Shown here: positions 26,654-36,314 of the stretch, piece after piece
How positions within the stretch are numbered: the stretch's first letter is position 1
Layout of the letters: every line of letters starts with the position of its first letter
NCBI RefSeq assembly: GCF_900105335.1
Contig: NZ_LT629770.1
Span: forward strand, 1,860,001 to 1,924,000
From: Microbacterium paraoxydans
GTDB lineage: Bacteria > Actinomycetota > Actinomycetes > Actinomycetales > Microbacteriaceae
DNA length: 64,000 bases
Direction: 5' to 3'
Notes under the pieces: generated by a model
What the model was told of the DNA's origin: nothing
What the model saw: the letters and a program-made list of their open reading frames with translations, nothing else
The model's database searches: none
Translations under genes and position numbers: made by a program

Positions 26654-27117
26654 GACTGCTCCTCAGAGGTGTGGGTGGTGAAGAGGGGGCTGTAGCGACC
26701 GTACCCCTCCTTCTCGAGATCCTCCGCCGGGATGAAGCGGAGGGCCGCCGAGTTCATGCAGTAGCGCAGGCCGCCCTCGGCGCGGGGTCCGTCGTCGAAG
26801 ACGTGCCCCAGGTGGCTGTCGGCGCCGGACGACCGCGCCTCGGTGCGGGTCATCCACAGCGAGCGGTCGGTCTTCGTTGTCACGGCGTCGGCATCGATCG
26901 GACGCGTGAAGCTCGGCCAGCCGGTGCCGCTGTCGTACTTGTCCCGGGAGGAGAACAGCGGCTGCCCGGAGACGACGTCGACGTAGATGCCGTCGTCGTG
27001 ATTGTTCCAGTAGGCGTTGCGGAAGGGCGGCTCGGTGGCGTCCTGCTGCGTGACCTCGTACTGCAGGTTCGTGAGACCGCTGACGGCCTCGGGGGTCCTG
27101 CCGTAGTCGTTCGACAT
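26650..27117 (-). CDS. msrB: Peptide methionine-(R)-S-oxide reductase
   Basis: A 155-aa MsrB. The motifs [18 protein letters not shown] and [11 protein letters not shown], with the catalytic Cys in the last, are intact. The two CxxC zinc pairs of many MsrBs are missing, so this is the metal-free type. First gene of the msrB-msrA operon; ATG 27117 is chosen where homology begins, although the frame is open far upstream through the neighbouring operon's antisense. Confidence 0.93.
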   Translation of the reverse strand: MSNDYGRTPEAVSGLTNLQYEVTQQDATEPPFRNAYWNNHDDGIYVDVVSGQPLFSSRDKYDSGTGWPSFTRPIDADAVTTKTDRSLWMTRTEARSSGADSHLGHVFDDGPRAEGGLRYCMNSAALRFIPAEDLEKEGYGRYSPLFTTHTSEEQS

Positions 27118-27133
27118 GAGTGGCTCCTTGTCC

Positions 27134-27154
27134 GACGCCGCTGGCTGCGGCGTC
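27134..27154. terminator. Short hairpin in msrB upstream region
   Basis: GACGCCGC and GCGGCGTC form an 8-bp stem with a five-base loop in the 104-bp space between the end of the sialic acid operon and the msrB start. It may end the operon, but there is no T tract, so the assignment is tentative. Confidence 0.35.
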
Positions 27155-27221
27155 ACAGAGGAGAACCACGGGGGCCCGGCTTTTGGTCCCGCGGGGCTGG
27201 GAGCGGGCTGGGAGTTTCCGC

Positions 27222-28139
27222 TCAGCCCGCATCCCGGACGACGGCGAGGTTCCGTTCCGCGGTGCGGACGATCTCCGCGACCGTGCAATCCTCCGGCCGT
27301 CGCGCGACCTTGAGGCCGAGCCAGGGCACAGCGCCCGCGGCGCGGAGCCCCGCGCGGACGTGCGCCGCGCCGAGCAGCGACGCGGACGCGGGATGGGCCT
27401 CGGCGATGGGCAGGTGCGCGTCCACCCAGGCGGGGCCGTACGGACTCTCCACCGGCGCGGCCCCGGAGAACGCGAGCCCGGTCAGCAGGCCCGAAGCCGC
27501 TGCATCGGCGATCTGCGCGGTCACCGCATCCGCGTCCCGCAGCTCGATCGCCGACCGCCCCCAGTTGAGCCAGAGGCCGACCGGGGCGCCGGCGGACCGG
27601 ATGGCCGCGATCTCGGCAGCGAGCGGGAGGAACCCCTTCTCCGGCGTCTGACCGGGAACGGCGGCGTCGCAGTGCTCGATGACGAGCCGGGCTCCGCTCC
27701 AGTCGCACGCCGCGACCTCCTCCAGCGACCGGACAAGCGCATCCCCGTCTCCGCTCCCGCGGGGCGCGGTGTGCAGCATCACCACCGCGACCGATGCGGC
27801 GCTCTCGGCGGTGAGCAGCGCGACGTCGTCCGCTACGCGCCGCAGATCCGCCACCGCCGCGGCCCTCCCCTCCTCCTGCGGCGAGGCGAGTCCGTACGAC
27901 GGGTCCTCGCCGAGCCGCCGCATCACGTACGGCACCGGGGTGACCGCGAGCGGCACACCCGGCACGTGGCCGAGGAACCAGGTCGGGTCGTGCGGATGCA
28001 CCGCCCCCATCCACGGCACCTCGAGGCCGGCCACCCCGGGGAGCGCGCAGAGCTCCGGCAGCAGCGCGGCCTCCAGCGCCGGATCCCATCGGGCGTGCGC
28101 GGGGGACAGCGGATAGGCGCTGAGGAGCACGGGGGTCAC
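27222..28139 (-). CDS. DUF4862-like protein, last gene of sialic acid operon
   Basis: A 305-aa protein that I match, from memory of the pattern, to DUF4862: an early GLEVP motif, a conserved LVIEHCDA segment in the middle, and WLNWGRSA. The overall alternation of helices and strands suggests a TIM-barrel-like fold related to sugar isomerases. No enzyme activity is established. GTG start overlapping the nanE stop by 4 bp, so it is translated with the catabolic genes and likely acts on a sialic-acid-derived intermediate. Confidence 0.75.
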   Translation of the reverse strand: MTPVLLSAYPLSPAHARWDPALEAALLPELCALPGVAGLEVPWMGAVHPHDPTWFLGHVPGVPLAVTPVPYVMRRLGEDPSYGLASPQEEGRAAAVADLRRVADDVALLTAESAASVAVVMLHTAPRGSGDGDALVRSLEEVAACDWSGARLVIEHCDAAVPGQTPEKGFLPLAAEIAAIRSAGAPVGLWLNWGRSAIELRDADAVTAQIADAAASGLLTGLAFSGAAPVESPYGPAWVDAHLPIAEAHPASASLLGAAHVRAGLRAAGAVPWLGLKVARRPEDCTVAEIVRTAERNLAVVRDAG

Positions 28140-28822
28140 GGACGGGCCTCGACGAGACTCCGCGCGAACCAGGACGTGATGGTGGCCGGATGGGTTATGG
28201 CCGTGCCGACGCAGACCGCGTAGGCCCCCGCGGCGATCGCGGCGGCGGCGTGCGCCGGGGTGTGGATGCGGCCCTCTGCGACGATCGGGCGCGTGCTGCG
28301 TGCCGCGATGAGGCCGATGAGCTCGAGGTCGGGGCCGTCGCTCTTCGGACGCTCCCCGGTGTACCCGGACAGGGTCGTGCCCAGGATGTCGGCACCCGCG
28401 GCTTCGGCGGCGATCGCGTCGTCGAGGGAACCGCAGTCGGCCATGATGAGCGTGTCGGAATGCGCGCGCAGCCCCACGATGGTCTCCGCGAGGGTACGGC
28501 CGTCGGGCCGGGGGCGTCGGGTGCCGTCGATCGCCACGATGTCGGCGCCCGCGTCGGCGACGGCCACGGCATGTTCCAGTGTCGGCGTGATGAAGACGTC
28601 GGCATCGCCGTCCTTCCACAGCCCGATGATCGGCACCGGAAGCTCGGCGACCGCGCGGATGTCGTCGATCCCCTGCACGCGGATCCCGGCGGCGCCGCCG
28701 ACGAGGGCGGCGTCGGCAATCTGCGCCATGGTGCGCGGGTCGCGCATCGCCTCCCCGGGGTACGCCTGACAGGAGACGATCAGGCCGCTGCGCAGGCGTT
28801 CGAGGATGGGGGTCGGTGTCAT
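28136..28822 (-). CDS. nanE: N-acetylmannosamine-6-phosphate 2-epimerase
   Basis: A 228-aa TIM barrel that converts ManNAc-6-P to GlcNAc-6-P. Family motifs [47 protein letters not shown] and VAEGRIHTP are clear. 4-bp overlaps with nanK upstream and the DUF4862-like gene downstream. No nagA or nagB follow within this operon, so later steps must be encoded elsewhere. Confidence 0.93.
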   Translation of the reverse strand: MTPTPILERLRSGLIVSCQAYPGEAMRDPRTMAQIADAALVGGAAGIRVQGIDDIRAVAELPVPIIGLWKDGDADVFITPTLEHAVAVADAGADIVAIDGTRRPRPDGRTLAETIVGLRAHSDTLIMADCGSLDDAIAAEAAGADILGTTLSGYTGERPKSDGPDLELIGLIAARSTRPIVAEGRIHTPAHAAAAIAAGAYAVCVGTAITHPATITSWFARSLVEARP

Positions 28823-29751
28823 GGTCGCCTCCAGGCGGATGCCGCCGCTCCCCGCAGCGGCGCGTCGTCGCCGAGGGTTCCCGGCAGGATGGGGGTGTCG
28901 TGCAGGGCGTCGATGGCCTCCGCGTGGAAGGCCGCCCGCAGGGAGTCCCACCACAGCTCGCCGATGCGCGGCACGCCGCCGGTGACGACGATCCGCTCCG
29001 GGTCGAGGAGGGTCGCGGCTCCCGCGAGGGCGCGGCCGACGGCGGCGGCGGAATCCTGGACGGCGCGCACGGCGAGGGAGTCCCCCGTGCCGGCCGCGGC
29101 GGCGACCCCGCGCGCATCGCGCAGCGCCGCATCGCCGCCGAGCGAGAGGTAATGCCGGTGCAGGCCGATGCCGGAGCCGAGGGCCTCGAGGTGTCCGCTG
29201 CGGCCACAGGGGCAGCGGAGGTGCGCGGCGCCCGGGATGGGGAGGTGCGCGAGCTCGCCCGCCACGTGGTGGGCACCGCGCACCGGACGGCCGTCGAGGA
29301 TGACGCCCGCGCCGACCCCGGTGCCGACGGCGACGACGAGGGCGCTCGAGGCTCCGGCGGCGGTCCCGTGGAGGTACTCCCCCGTGGCGTGCGCGTCGAC
29401 GTCGTTCTGCACGGCCACCGGCGCATCGGCGGGGAGGCGGTCCGCGAGGGCTCCCCGGATCAGGGCGGCCAGCGGAGTGCCCGGCCAGTCGGCGAAGGTG
29501 TCGGTGGCCGACACGATCGTCCCCGTCCGTGCGTCGACCACGCCCGCGGTGCCGATGCCGACGCCGACGAGCGCGGACTCCTCGTCGAGCAGTTCCTGCG
29601 CGAGCGCGGCGACGGTCGCCACGACGGCGGCGGGTCCCGCGCTCGCGGGGGTCGGCGCCGCGGCGGTGCGCAGCAGCGCGTCCGCCCGGTCGGCGAGCGC
29701 CGCGGCCGTCTTGGTGCCGCCGATGTCGACGGCGAGGACGACCTCGCGCAT
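28819..29751 (-). CDS. nanK: ROK-family kinase, probable N-acetylmannosamine kinase
   Basis: A 310-aa ROK protein without the HTH of ROK repressors, so a kinase. ATP-binding DIGGTKTAAAL at the N terminus, VGTGVGAGVI in the middle, and the zinc-binding motif CPCGRSGHLEALGSG, in which the third Cys of the usual CxCGxxGCxE is His. The nanA-nanE context points to phosphorylation of ManNAc. Its start overlaps the nanA stop by one base (TGATG). Confidence 0.88.
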   Translation of the reverse strand: MREVVLAVDIGGTKTAAALADRADALLRTAAAPTPASAGPAAVVATVAALAQELLDEESALVGVGIGTAGVVDARTGTIVSATDTFADWPGTPLAALIRGALADRLPADAPVAVQNDVDAHATGEYLHGTAAGASSALVVAVGTGVGAGVILDGRPVRGAHHVAGELAHLPIPGAAHLRCPCGRSGHLEALGSGIGLHRHYLSLGGDAALRDARGVAAAAGTGDSLAVRAVQDSAAAVGRALAGAATLLDPERIVVTGGVPRIGELWWDSLRAAFHAEAIDALHDTPILPGTLGDDAPLRGAAASAWRRP

Positions 29752-30695
29752 CAGACGGCGACCGGAAGCAGACCGAGCTCGTCGAGGATCGTGCGGATGC
29801 CGGCGACGGCCTCCGGCGTGAGCGGCTCCACCGTGTCGGCCATCGTCGCGTGGTCGATGATGCCGCGCGCGTGCATCGCCGCCTTGAACGCCCCGACGCC
29901 GGTGGCGTCGCCGGACAGCCCCTGCGGCTGGAACACGATGTCGAAGAGCCGGTTGATGCGCTCCTGCTCGGCCCGGGCGGCCGTCCAGTCACCGCTCTGC
30001 GCGGCCTCCCAGAGGCGCACGTAGCCCGCGGCCTCGACGTTCGCCAGGCCCGGGACGACACCCGCGGCACCGACGAGGGCCATCGCGTCGACGACGACCT
30101 CGTGCCCGGTGAGCAGCTGCAGCGGGCGACCGGCGGCCTCGTTCGCCGCGATCAGTCGGCGGAACCCGACGTCGTCGCCGGACGAGTCCTTCACCCCCTG
30201 GATCACGCCCTCCCGGCCGAGCTGCACGAGCAGGTCGATGCCGAGCTTGGAGTGCACCCGCACCGGCACGTCGTAGGCCCAGAGCGGCACGTCGATCGCG
30301 GCGGCGATCGTCCGGAAGTGCGCGGCGACCTCGGCCGGCGAGTTCAACGTGTACAGCGGCGCGGTGGTCACGATCGCCTGCGCGCCCGCGGCCGCGAGCC
30401 GACGGGCCGTCTCGATGATGCGCGGGGCCGTGAGCTCGATGGCGCCGGCGATGACGGGCACGCGTCCCGCGTTCGCGGCGACGATCGTCTGCAGCAGCTC
30501 GACGCGCTGGTCGTCGGTGAAGTAGGCGGTCTCGCCGGTGGAGCCGAGCGCGAACAGTCCGGAGACGCCCTCCCCGATCAGGCGCTCGACCAGGCGGGTG
30601 AGCGACGCGTGGTCGATCGCCCCGTCGGGGAGCAGCGGGGTGGCGACCGGCGGGACGACGCCGGAGAACGACAGGGCGGGAGCGGGGGAAGGCAT
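29751..30695 (-). CDS. nanA: N-acetylneuraminate lyase / DHDPS family
   Basis: A 314-aa class I aldolase. The Schiff-base Lys is in VIQGVKDSSGD, the helper Tyr in LWAYDVPVR, and the GSTGET phosphate/carboxylate loop in FALGSTGETAYF. The family includes dihydrodipicolinate synthase, but the flanking nanK and nanE make sialic acid cleavage to pyruvate and ManNAc by far the best reading. The residue after Tyr is Asp instead of the usual Asn, worth noting for substrate specificity. Confidence 0.85.
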   Translation of the reverse strand: MPSPAPALSFSGVVPPVATPLLPDGAIDHASLTRLVERLIGEGVSGLFALGSTGETAYFTDDQRVELLQTIVAANAGRVPVIAGAIELTAPRIIETARRLAAAGAQAIVTTAPLYTLNSPAEVAAHFRTIAAAIDVPLWAYDVPVRVHSKLGIDLLVQLGREGVIQGVKDSSGDDVGFRRLIAANEAAGRPLQLLTGHEVVVDAMALVGAAGVVPGLANVEAAGYVRLWEAAQSGDWTAARAEQERINRLFDIVFQPQGLSGDATGVGAFKAAMHARGIIDHATMADTVEPLTPEAVAGIRTILDELGLLPVAV

Positions 30696-30710
30696 AGGGG
30701 TTCCGTCTTT

Positions 30711-31511
30711 TCAGTGGTGGGGTTCGAGCAGCGAGGGCGCGGCGCCCAGCAGCGTGCGGGTGTAGGGGTCGGCGGGGTCGTCGAAGACCCGGGCGGCGTC
30801 GCCGTGCTCGACGACGCGGCCCTTGTTCATCACGGCGATCTCGTCGGAGAGGTAGCGGACGGTCTGGATGTCGTGGGAGATGAAGACCATGCCGAGCCCG
30901 AGCTGCTGCTTCAGGTCGGTCAGCAGGTTCAGGATCTGCGCGCGCACCGAGACGTCGAGGGCCGAGGTCGGCTCATCGGCGACGATGACCTGCGGGTCGA
31001 GGACGAGGGCCCTGGCGATCGCGACGCGCTGCCGCTGGCCGCCGGAGAGCTGACTGGGCAGCGCCTCCAGCGCCGACGACGGCAGCCCCACGAGCCCGAC
31101 GAGGTCGCGCACCTTGCGCTCCCGGCTCGCCGGGGAGCCGAGGCGATGCACCTGCAGCGGATCCAGGAGCGCGTCCCGCACGGTCATGCGGGCGTTCAGA
31201 GCCGTCGCCGGGTCCTGGAAGACCACGGAGAGGATGCGTCCCAGGCGCTTGCGCACCGCGGGGGTGAAGGAGCGCACGGTCTCACCGTCGAAGACGACCT
31301 GACCGCTCGTGGGCTTCTCGAGGCCGATCAGCACCTTCGCGGAGGTGGACTTGCCCGAGCCGGACTCGCCCACGATGCCCAGCGTCTGTCCGCGGCGGAC
31401 CGTGAGCGAGACCCCGGCGAGGGCGTCGACGTAGTGCGGGCGGAACAACGACGAGCTGCGGGCCCGGTAGCGGACGTGCACGTCCTGCAGCTGGATGACG
31501 GGTTCGCTCAT
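30711..31511 (-). CDS. ABC transporter ATP-binding protein, SiaI-like
   Basis: A 266-aa Opp/Dpp-type ATPase. Walker A GESGSGKST, signature LSGGQRQRVAIARAL, Walker B VIVADEPTSALD, and the C-terminal PYTRTLLGAAP tail typical of peptide/nickel-family subunits. Start overlaps the stop of the fused subunit (ATGA). It forms the second ATPase of the transporter; in C. glutamicum and bifidobacteria such Opp-type systems import sialic acid. Confidence 0.9.
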   Translation of the reverse strand: MSEPVIQLQDVHVRYRARSSSLFRPHYVDALAGVSLTVRRGQTLGIVGESGSGKSTSAKVLIGLEKPTSGQVVFDGETVRSFTPAVRKRLGRILSVVFQDPATALNARMTVRDALLDPLQVHRLGSPASRERKVRDLVGLVGLPSSALEALPSQLSGGQRQRVAIARALVLDPQVIVADEPTSALDVSVRAQILNLLTDLKQQLGLGMVFISHDIQTVRYLSDEIAVMNKGRVVEHGDAARVFDDPADPYTRTLLGAAPSLLEPHH

Positions 31512-33559
31512 CGTCCTGCTCCGATCGGTTCGACGGGCGCATCGGCAGGATGCGCGGAGTAGTAGTGCTCGGTGCCGTCGATGTGCCGCCGCACGGGTTC
31601 CACGCCGGCGTACCGGGCGGGGTCCGTCGAGCGCGGCGCGAAGCGGTCGCCCTGCGGGAAGTCCCGCGGGGAGGGGACGACACCGGACACCTGGTGCAGG
31701 CGGTCGGAACCGGCCTCGATCGAGAGCACCGCCCCGAGCAGGCCCTGGGTGTACTCGTGGACGGGCTGCGTGAGCACCTCGCGTGTGGTGCCCTGCTCCA
31801 CGACCTGGCCCGCGTACATCACCGTGATCCGGTGCGAGAGCTCGGCGACGAGGGCGAGGTCGTGCGAGACGAACACCAGTGCGAACCCGAGCTCCCGCTG
31901 CAGCCGCATCAGCAGCTCCACGACCTGCGCCTGCACCGTCACGTCGAGGGCCGTGGTGGGCTCGTCGGCGATCACCAGCCGCGGGTCGCGGGTCAGGGCC
32001 ATCGCGATGAGCACGCGCTGCCGCTGGCCGCCCGAGAGCTCGTGCGGGTACGAGGCGAGCGTGCGCTTCGGATCGAGACCGACGAGCTCCAGCAGCTCCT
32101 CGGCCGTGCGGGTGCCGCCGCGGGAGGTGAGCTGCTTCATCTGCGCGCGGATCAGCATCGCGGGGTTCAGCGAGCTCAGGGCGTCCTGGTAGATCATCGC
32201 GATGTCGTGGCCGCGCAGCGCGTTGCGCTCCTTCGGCGTCATCCGCAGCAGATCCTTCCCGTCGAACAGGATGCGCCCGCGGACGTCGGCCTTCGGATCG
32301 AGCAGCCCCATGATCGCCAGCGAGGTGATGGACTTGCCGCACCCCGACTCCCCCACGAGCGACATGGTCTCGCCGGGGCGCACGGTGAAGCTGACGTGGT
32401 CGACCACGTCGACGTCGCCGTGGCGCGGGAAGGAGATGCAGAGATCCTGCACCTCGAGCAGCGGCGCGGCGTCTCCCGTGTAGACCAGGCGGTCAGTGCG
32501 GGAGAGTTCGCGGACACGCAGCTCGGCGAGGCGCTCCGCCAGCGGCACCGTCTCCGCGGTGGGCACGAGCACGTCGGGCACGCCGCTGGGCACCGAGAGG
32601 TTGACCGCGGTGTCGACCGTCGGGATGACGTGGGTGTCGTCCGGGGCGGCGGCCTCCTCCAGGTCGTGCGTCGACTCCTCCGTGTTCGCGGCGTCGGCGG
32701 TGATCTTCCTGGCGCGCGGCGAGACCATGGCGTCGGTCATCCCCTCGGACAGGATGTTGAGGCACAGCACGGTGATCATGATGAGGATGCCGGGGAAGAA
32801 CGTCGCCCACCACGCCCCGCTCATGAGCAGGTTCCGGCCCGCGGCGATGACGTTGCCCCAGGACGGCTCAGGATCGGGCACACCGGCCTGAAGGAACGAC
32901 AGCGAGGCCTCGAACACGATCGCGTCGGCGACGAGCACCGTGGCGAAGACGAGCACGGGTGCCATGGCGTTGCGGGCGACGTGCCGCACGATGATCCGCG
33001 GCGTCCCCGCGCCCATTACGCGGACGGCCGAGACGTAGTCCTCGCCGTACTGGTCGAGGATGTTCGCCCGGACGATGCGGGTCAGCTGCGGCACGTAGAG
33101 GAATGCGATCGTGAGCACGAGCACCGGCAGCGACTTGCCGAACACCGCCACGAACACCGCGGCGAGCGCGATGCCGGGGAACGACATGATCACGTCCATG
33201 ACCCGCATGAGGGTCTCGGAGATCCACTTCGGCGCGGTCGCGGCGATCGTGCCCAGCACGCAGGCGACGGCGAGGGCGACGAGGGTGGCCCCGAGCCCGA
33301 TAACGAGGGAGTAGCGGGCCCCGTAGACCAGTCGGGAGAAGATGTCGCGACCCTGCCGGTCGGTGCCGAACCAATGCTCCGCACTCGGCGGCTGCACCGG
33401 GGAGCCGGAGGCGAGCGGGTCGTACGGCGAGATCAGCGGAGCGAGGATCGCGGCGAGCGCGATGATCGCGAGCACGGCGAGGCAGATGATCGAGCCGAGG
33501 GAGAGACGGCCCCAGCGGAGGCCGGGGACGGAGAGCCGTTCCGTGAGTCTGCGTCGCAT
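31508..33559 (-). CDS. Fused ABC permease-ATPase, SiaG-like
   Basis: A 683-aa fusion. Residues 1-290 are a DppC-type permease with six TM helices and the EAA loop around GAGTPRIIVRHV. A linker of about 75 acidic residues follows. The ATPase (about 365-630) has Walker A GESGCGKS at 403-410, ELSGGQRQR and VIADEPTTALD. This permease-ATPase fusion is a known arrangement in actinobacterial Opp-type importers. Adjacent to the DppB-type gene by one base. Confidence 0.9.
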   Translation of the reverse strand: MRRRLTERLSVPGLRWGRLSLGSIICLAVLAIIALAAILAPLISPYDPLASGSPVQPPSAEHWFGTDRQGRDIFSRLVYGARYSLVIGLGATLVALAVACVLGTIAATAPKWISETLMRVMDVIMSFPGIALAAVFVAVFGKSLPVLVLTIAFLYVPQLTRIVRANILDQYGEDYVSAVRVMGAGTPRIIVRHVARNAMAPVLVFATVLVADAIVFEASLSFLQAGVPDPEPSWGNVIAAGRNLLMSGAWWATFFPGILIMITVLCLNILSEGMTDAMVSPRARKITADAANTEESTHDLEEAAAPDDTHVIPTVDTAVNLSVPSGVPDVLVPTAETVPLAERLAELRVRELSRTDRLVYTGDAAPLLEVQDLCISFPRHGDVDVVDHVSFTVRPGETMSLVGESGCGKSITSLAIMGLLDPKADVRGRILFDGKDLLRMTPKERNALRGHDIAMIYQDALSSLNPAMLIRAQMKQLTSRGGTRTAEELLELVGLDPKRTLASYPHELSGGQRQRVLIAMALTRDPRLVIADEPTTALDVTVQAQVVELLMRLQRELGFALVFVSHDLALVAELSHRITVMYAGQVVEQGTTREVLTQPVHEYTQGLLGAVLSIEAGSDRLHQVSGVVPSPRDFPQGDRFAPRSTDPARYAGVEPVRRHIDGTEHYYSAHPADAPVEPIGAGR

Positions 33560-33560
33560 G

Positions 33561-34517
33561 TCACACCGCCCGGATTCGAGGATTGATGAGCACGTACAGG
33601 AGGTCGACGATGATGTTGATCACGACGAACGCGAGCGCGACCGCGAGCGTCACGCCCTGCACGAGGTTGGGTTCGTTGTTGGTGACCCCGTTGAGGATGA
33701 GGGTGCCCATCCCCGGGATCGCGAAGATGATCTCGATCACCACGGCGCCGCCGAGCAGGTACCCGATGCGGAGACCGAGCACCGTCACGGGGGTGATGAG
33801 CGCGTTGCGCAGCACGTTGCGGCCGACGACGATCACCCGCGGGATTCCGGCGCCGAGGGCGGTGCGCACGTAGTCGCGATCGAGCTCCTCGACCATCGAG
33901 GTGCGCACGACCCGGGAGAGCTGCCCGATCACGGGCACGGCGAGTGCGACCGCGGGAAGGGTCATCCGGGCGAGCCACCCGGACGGGTCGTCGGCGAAGG
34001 CCGGCAGCGGGCCCGAGGCCGGCAGCACCCCGAGCGCCAGGGTGAACACCTGGATGAGCAGGATCGCGAGCCAGAAGGAGGGCGTGGACAACGCGGCGAC
34101 GCCGAAGACGCGGATGACCTGGTCGGGCCAGCGGTCGCGGTAGACGGCGGCGAGGACGCCGATCACGAACGCGACGAGGACCGCGATCACCAGACCCAGG
34201 AAGGTCAGGGCCAGCGTCACCGGGAAGGCCCTGGCGACCTCGTCGACCACCGGCAGGCTGCGGGCGGAGTACGTGCCCAGGTCGCCCTGGACGAGGCCGA
34301 TCAGGAAGTTCACGTAGCGGACGAACAGCGGGAGGTTCAGCCCGTGGTCTTCGCGGTACGCCTCCAGCGCTTCGGGGGAGGCGGTCTCGCCGAGCGCGGT
34401 GCGTGCCGGGTCGACGGGCGAGAAGGACATCACGAAGAAGACCAGGAACGTGATGCCGAGGATCATCAGCGGCAACTGCAGCAGTCGCCGGCCGACGAGG
34501 CGGAGCGTGTGGGACAC
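33561..34517 (-). CDS. ABC transporter permease, DppB-like (SiaF-like)
   Basis: A 318-aa inner-membrane permease with six TM helices, starting MSHTLRLVGRRLLQLPLMILGITFLVFF as is usual for DppB/OppB proteins. The EAA loop is RTALGAGIPRVIVVGRNVLRNA. GTG start. It pairs with the permease half of the fused subunit to form the channel of the sialic acid importer. Confidence 0.9.
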   Translation of the reverse strand: MSHTLRLVGRRLLQLPLMILGITFLVFFVMSFSPVDPARTALGETASPEALEAYREDHGLNLPLFVRYVNFLIGLVQGDLGTYSARSLPVVDEVARAFPVTLALTFLGLVIAVLVAFVIGVLAAVYRDRWPDQVIRVFGVAALSTPSFWLAILLIQVFTLALGVLPASGPLPAFADDPSGWLARMTLPAVALAVPVIGQLSRVVRTSMVEELDRDYVRTALGAGIPRVIVVGRNVLRNALITPVTVLGLRIGYLLGGAVVIEIIFAIPGMGTLILNGVTNNEPNLVQGVTLAVALAFVVINIIVDLLYVLINPRIRAV

Positions 34518-34542
34518 GTGCCGCTCCTTCCGGGGGTGGGGT

Positions 34543-34579
34543 GGCGGGGGCGCGCTCTTCGGGCGAGCGCGCCCCCGCC
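34543..34579 (-). terminator. Intercistronic hairpin after the binding-protein gene
   Basis: A 15-bp perfect GC-rich stem (34543-34557 with 34565-34579) and a seven-base loop. It sits 14 bases after the binding-protein stop and upstream of the permease start. Such hairpins commonly stabilise or partly terminate the message so that binding protein exceeds the membrane parts. Confidence 0.6.
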
Positions 34580-34593
34580 CGGTCGGGCAGGTG

Positions 34594-36186
34594 CTACTTC
34601 GCGGCCACGCCGACGTCGAGGAACGACAGTCCGGTCGTGGGGACCGGCTGGAAGCCGACCAGCTCCTGCGAGCTCCAGGCGGTGGGCAGCTTGCGGTGGA
34701 ACAGCGGGTACAGCACGGCCTGGTCGGAGATCAGGTCGTACGCCTGGTTCCAGGACTCCTGCTGCTCCTCGCCCTCCTGGGTGACGGCGGTGTCGAGCAG
34801 CGTGCGCAGCTCGGCGTACTCCGGGGAGTCGGCCCAGGCGGTGCGCGTCTGGGTCCAGACGTTCTCGCCGTACCACCAGTTCATGAGCAGGTCGGGGTCC
34901 ACGCCGAACACCGACGGGTCTCCGGGGGCGATGGCGACGGTGTAGTCGCCGGAGTCGACCTTCTCGTACATCGACGCCGACTGGCTGATGTCGAGGGTGG
35001 TGTCGATGCCGATCGCGTCGAGGGACCCCTTGATGAGCGGGGCCACCTCCTTCACCCATCCGGTGTCGGTCATGCGCAACGTGATCGCGAGGTCGGAGAC
35101 CCCGGCCTCCGCCAGCAGCTCCTCCGCCTTCTCCGGGTAGTACGAGTAGACCGTGGAGGCCTCGTGGTAGTTCGGGTAGTCCTCGGGCAGGAACGACGTG
35201 GCCGGGGTGGCGTTGCCGAGCATGCCGGTCTCGATGATCTTGTCCATGTCGAGCGCGTAGTGCAGCGCCTGGCGGACGCGGACGTCGTCGAACGGCTCGG
35301 CCTTCGTATTGAACATCATGAAGAGGAGGCCGAACGACTGCACGCTCTCGACCTCGGACGAGGCGGCCAGTCCGTCGGCGTCGATGTACGGCACGTCCTC
35401 GATCGCCTGCACCGTGCCGGTCGACATCGCGGTGACGCGGGCCGAGGCGTCGGCGAGGAGGTTCCAGTTCATGCCTGCGGCGAGCGCGGGACGCGGGCCG
35501 TTGTAGTCGTCGTACCGCTCGAAGACGATCTTGTCCTCGGGCACGGCGGAGACGAGGGCGTAGGGACCGGAGCCGACCGGGTTCGCGCCGAACTCCTCGG
35601 GATCGGCCTCGACCACGGCCTTCGGCACGATCTTGACGACGCCGAGTCGATCGTCGATGAGGGAGAACGGGTAATCGGTGGTGATCCGGACGGTGTCCTC
35701 GTCGACGGCCGTGACCGTGTCGATGAAGTCGACGAACGAGCGGAACAGGGAGTTGTTCGCCGGGTCGAGGACGCGCTCGTAGCTGAAGACCACGTCGTCG
35801 GCGGTGACCGGGTCTCCGTTCTGGAACGTCGCGCCTTCGCGGAGGTCGATGTCGTAGGTCGTCTCGTCGACCTGCGTCGGGAAGTCGGCGGCGAGGGCGG
35901 GGGCGGGCTCCTGCGTGACGGGGTCGAGGTCGATGAGTCCCTCGAAGATGTGCCAGTTCGCCGAGACCGTCACGGCGCCTGAGGCGACCATCGGGTCGAA
36001 GCTGCCGTTCAGGGTGTACGAGATCCCGGCTTCGATGATGCCGTCCGGGTCGATGTCGCTCGCGGCGGGGCTCTCGGCGGTGCCGGCGGCGCCGCCGCAG
36101 CCGGCGAGGGCGAGGGACGCGGCGACCGTGCCGGCGACCGCCATCGCGAGACGACCCGCGCGGCGGCGGGTGCTGTGTCGGTTCAT
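34594..36186 (-). CDS. Oligopeptide/sialic-acid-type substrate-binding lipoprotein, SiaE-like
   Basis: A 530-aa SBP_bac_5 family lipoprotein. Signal sequence with lipobox LALAGC (Cys about residue 30), then the typical two-lobed sequence with EGLIDLDPVTQEPAPALAADF and YDIDLREGATFQNGDPVTADDVVFSYER. First gene of the transporter-catabolic operon. ATG 36186 follows a promoter with a perfect palindrome at its downstream edge. Sialic acid as substrate is inferred from the genes that follow. Confidence 0.88.
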   Translation of the reverse strand: MNRHSTRRRAGRLAMAVAGTVAASLALAGCGGAAGTAESPAASDIDPDGIIEAGISYTLNGSFDPMVASGAVTVSANWHIFEGLIDLDPVTQEPAPALAADFPTQVDETTYDIDLREGATFQNGDPVTADDVVFSYERVLDPANNSLFRSFVDFIDTVTAVDEDTVRITTDYPFSLIDDRLGVVKIVPKAVVEADPEEFGANPVGSGPYALVSAVPEDKIVFERYDDYNGPRPALAAGMNWNLLADASARVTAMSTGTVQAIEDVPYIDADGLAASSEVESVQSFGLLFMMFNTKAEPFDDVRVRQALHYALDMDKIIETGMLGNATPATSFLPEDYPNYHEASTVYSYYPEKAEELLAEAGVSDLAITLRMTDTGWVKEVAPLIKGSLDAIGIDTTLDISQSASMYEKVDSGDYTVAIAPGDPSVFGVDPDLLMNWWYGENVWTQTRTAWADSPEYAELRTLLDTAVTQEGEEQQESWNQAYDLISDQAVLYPLFHRKLPTAWSSQELVGFQPVPTTGLSFLDVGVAAK

Positions 36187-36221
36187 GTGTGCTCCAGGTG
36201 GTGGGGGGCGACGCCTTGAGG

Positions 36222-36239
36222 ACATCAGACGTCTGATGT
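36222..36239. promoter_or_regulatory. 18-bp perfect palindrome, putative NanR operator
   Basis: ACATCAGACGTCTGATGT, perfectly symmetric, lies between the divergent binding-protein and GntR-family genes, immediately downstream of the leftward -10 box, where a bound repressor would block both promoters. The size suits a dimer of an FCD-type GntR regulator. Confidence 0.7.
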
Positions 36240-36269
36240 ACTCTAAACACACGTTCGACCGGATCACAA
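36240..36269 (-). promoter_or_regulatory. Leftward promoter of sialic acid operon
   Basis: On the minus strand, TTGTGA (36269-36264) and TAGAGT (36245-36240) are separated by 18 bp, close to the sigma-A consensus. Transcription would start inside or just after the 18-bp palindrome, about 40 bp before the binding-protein start. Confidence 0.5.
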
Positions 36270-36314
36270 GAGTGAGAGGATCGGAGCGTTTCCGGCAGGC
36301 AGGAGAGGGACCCT

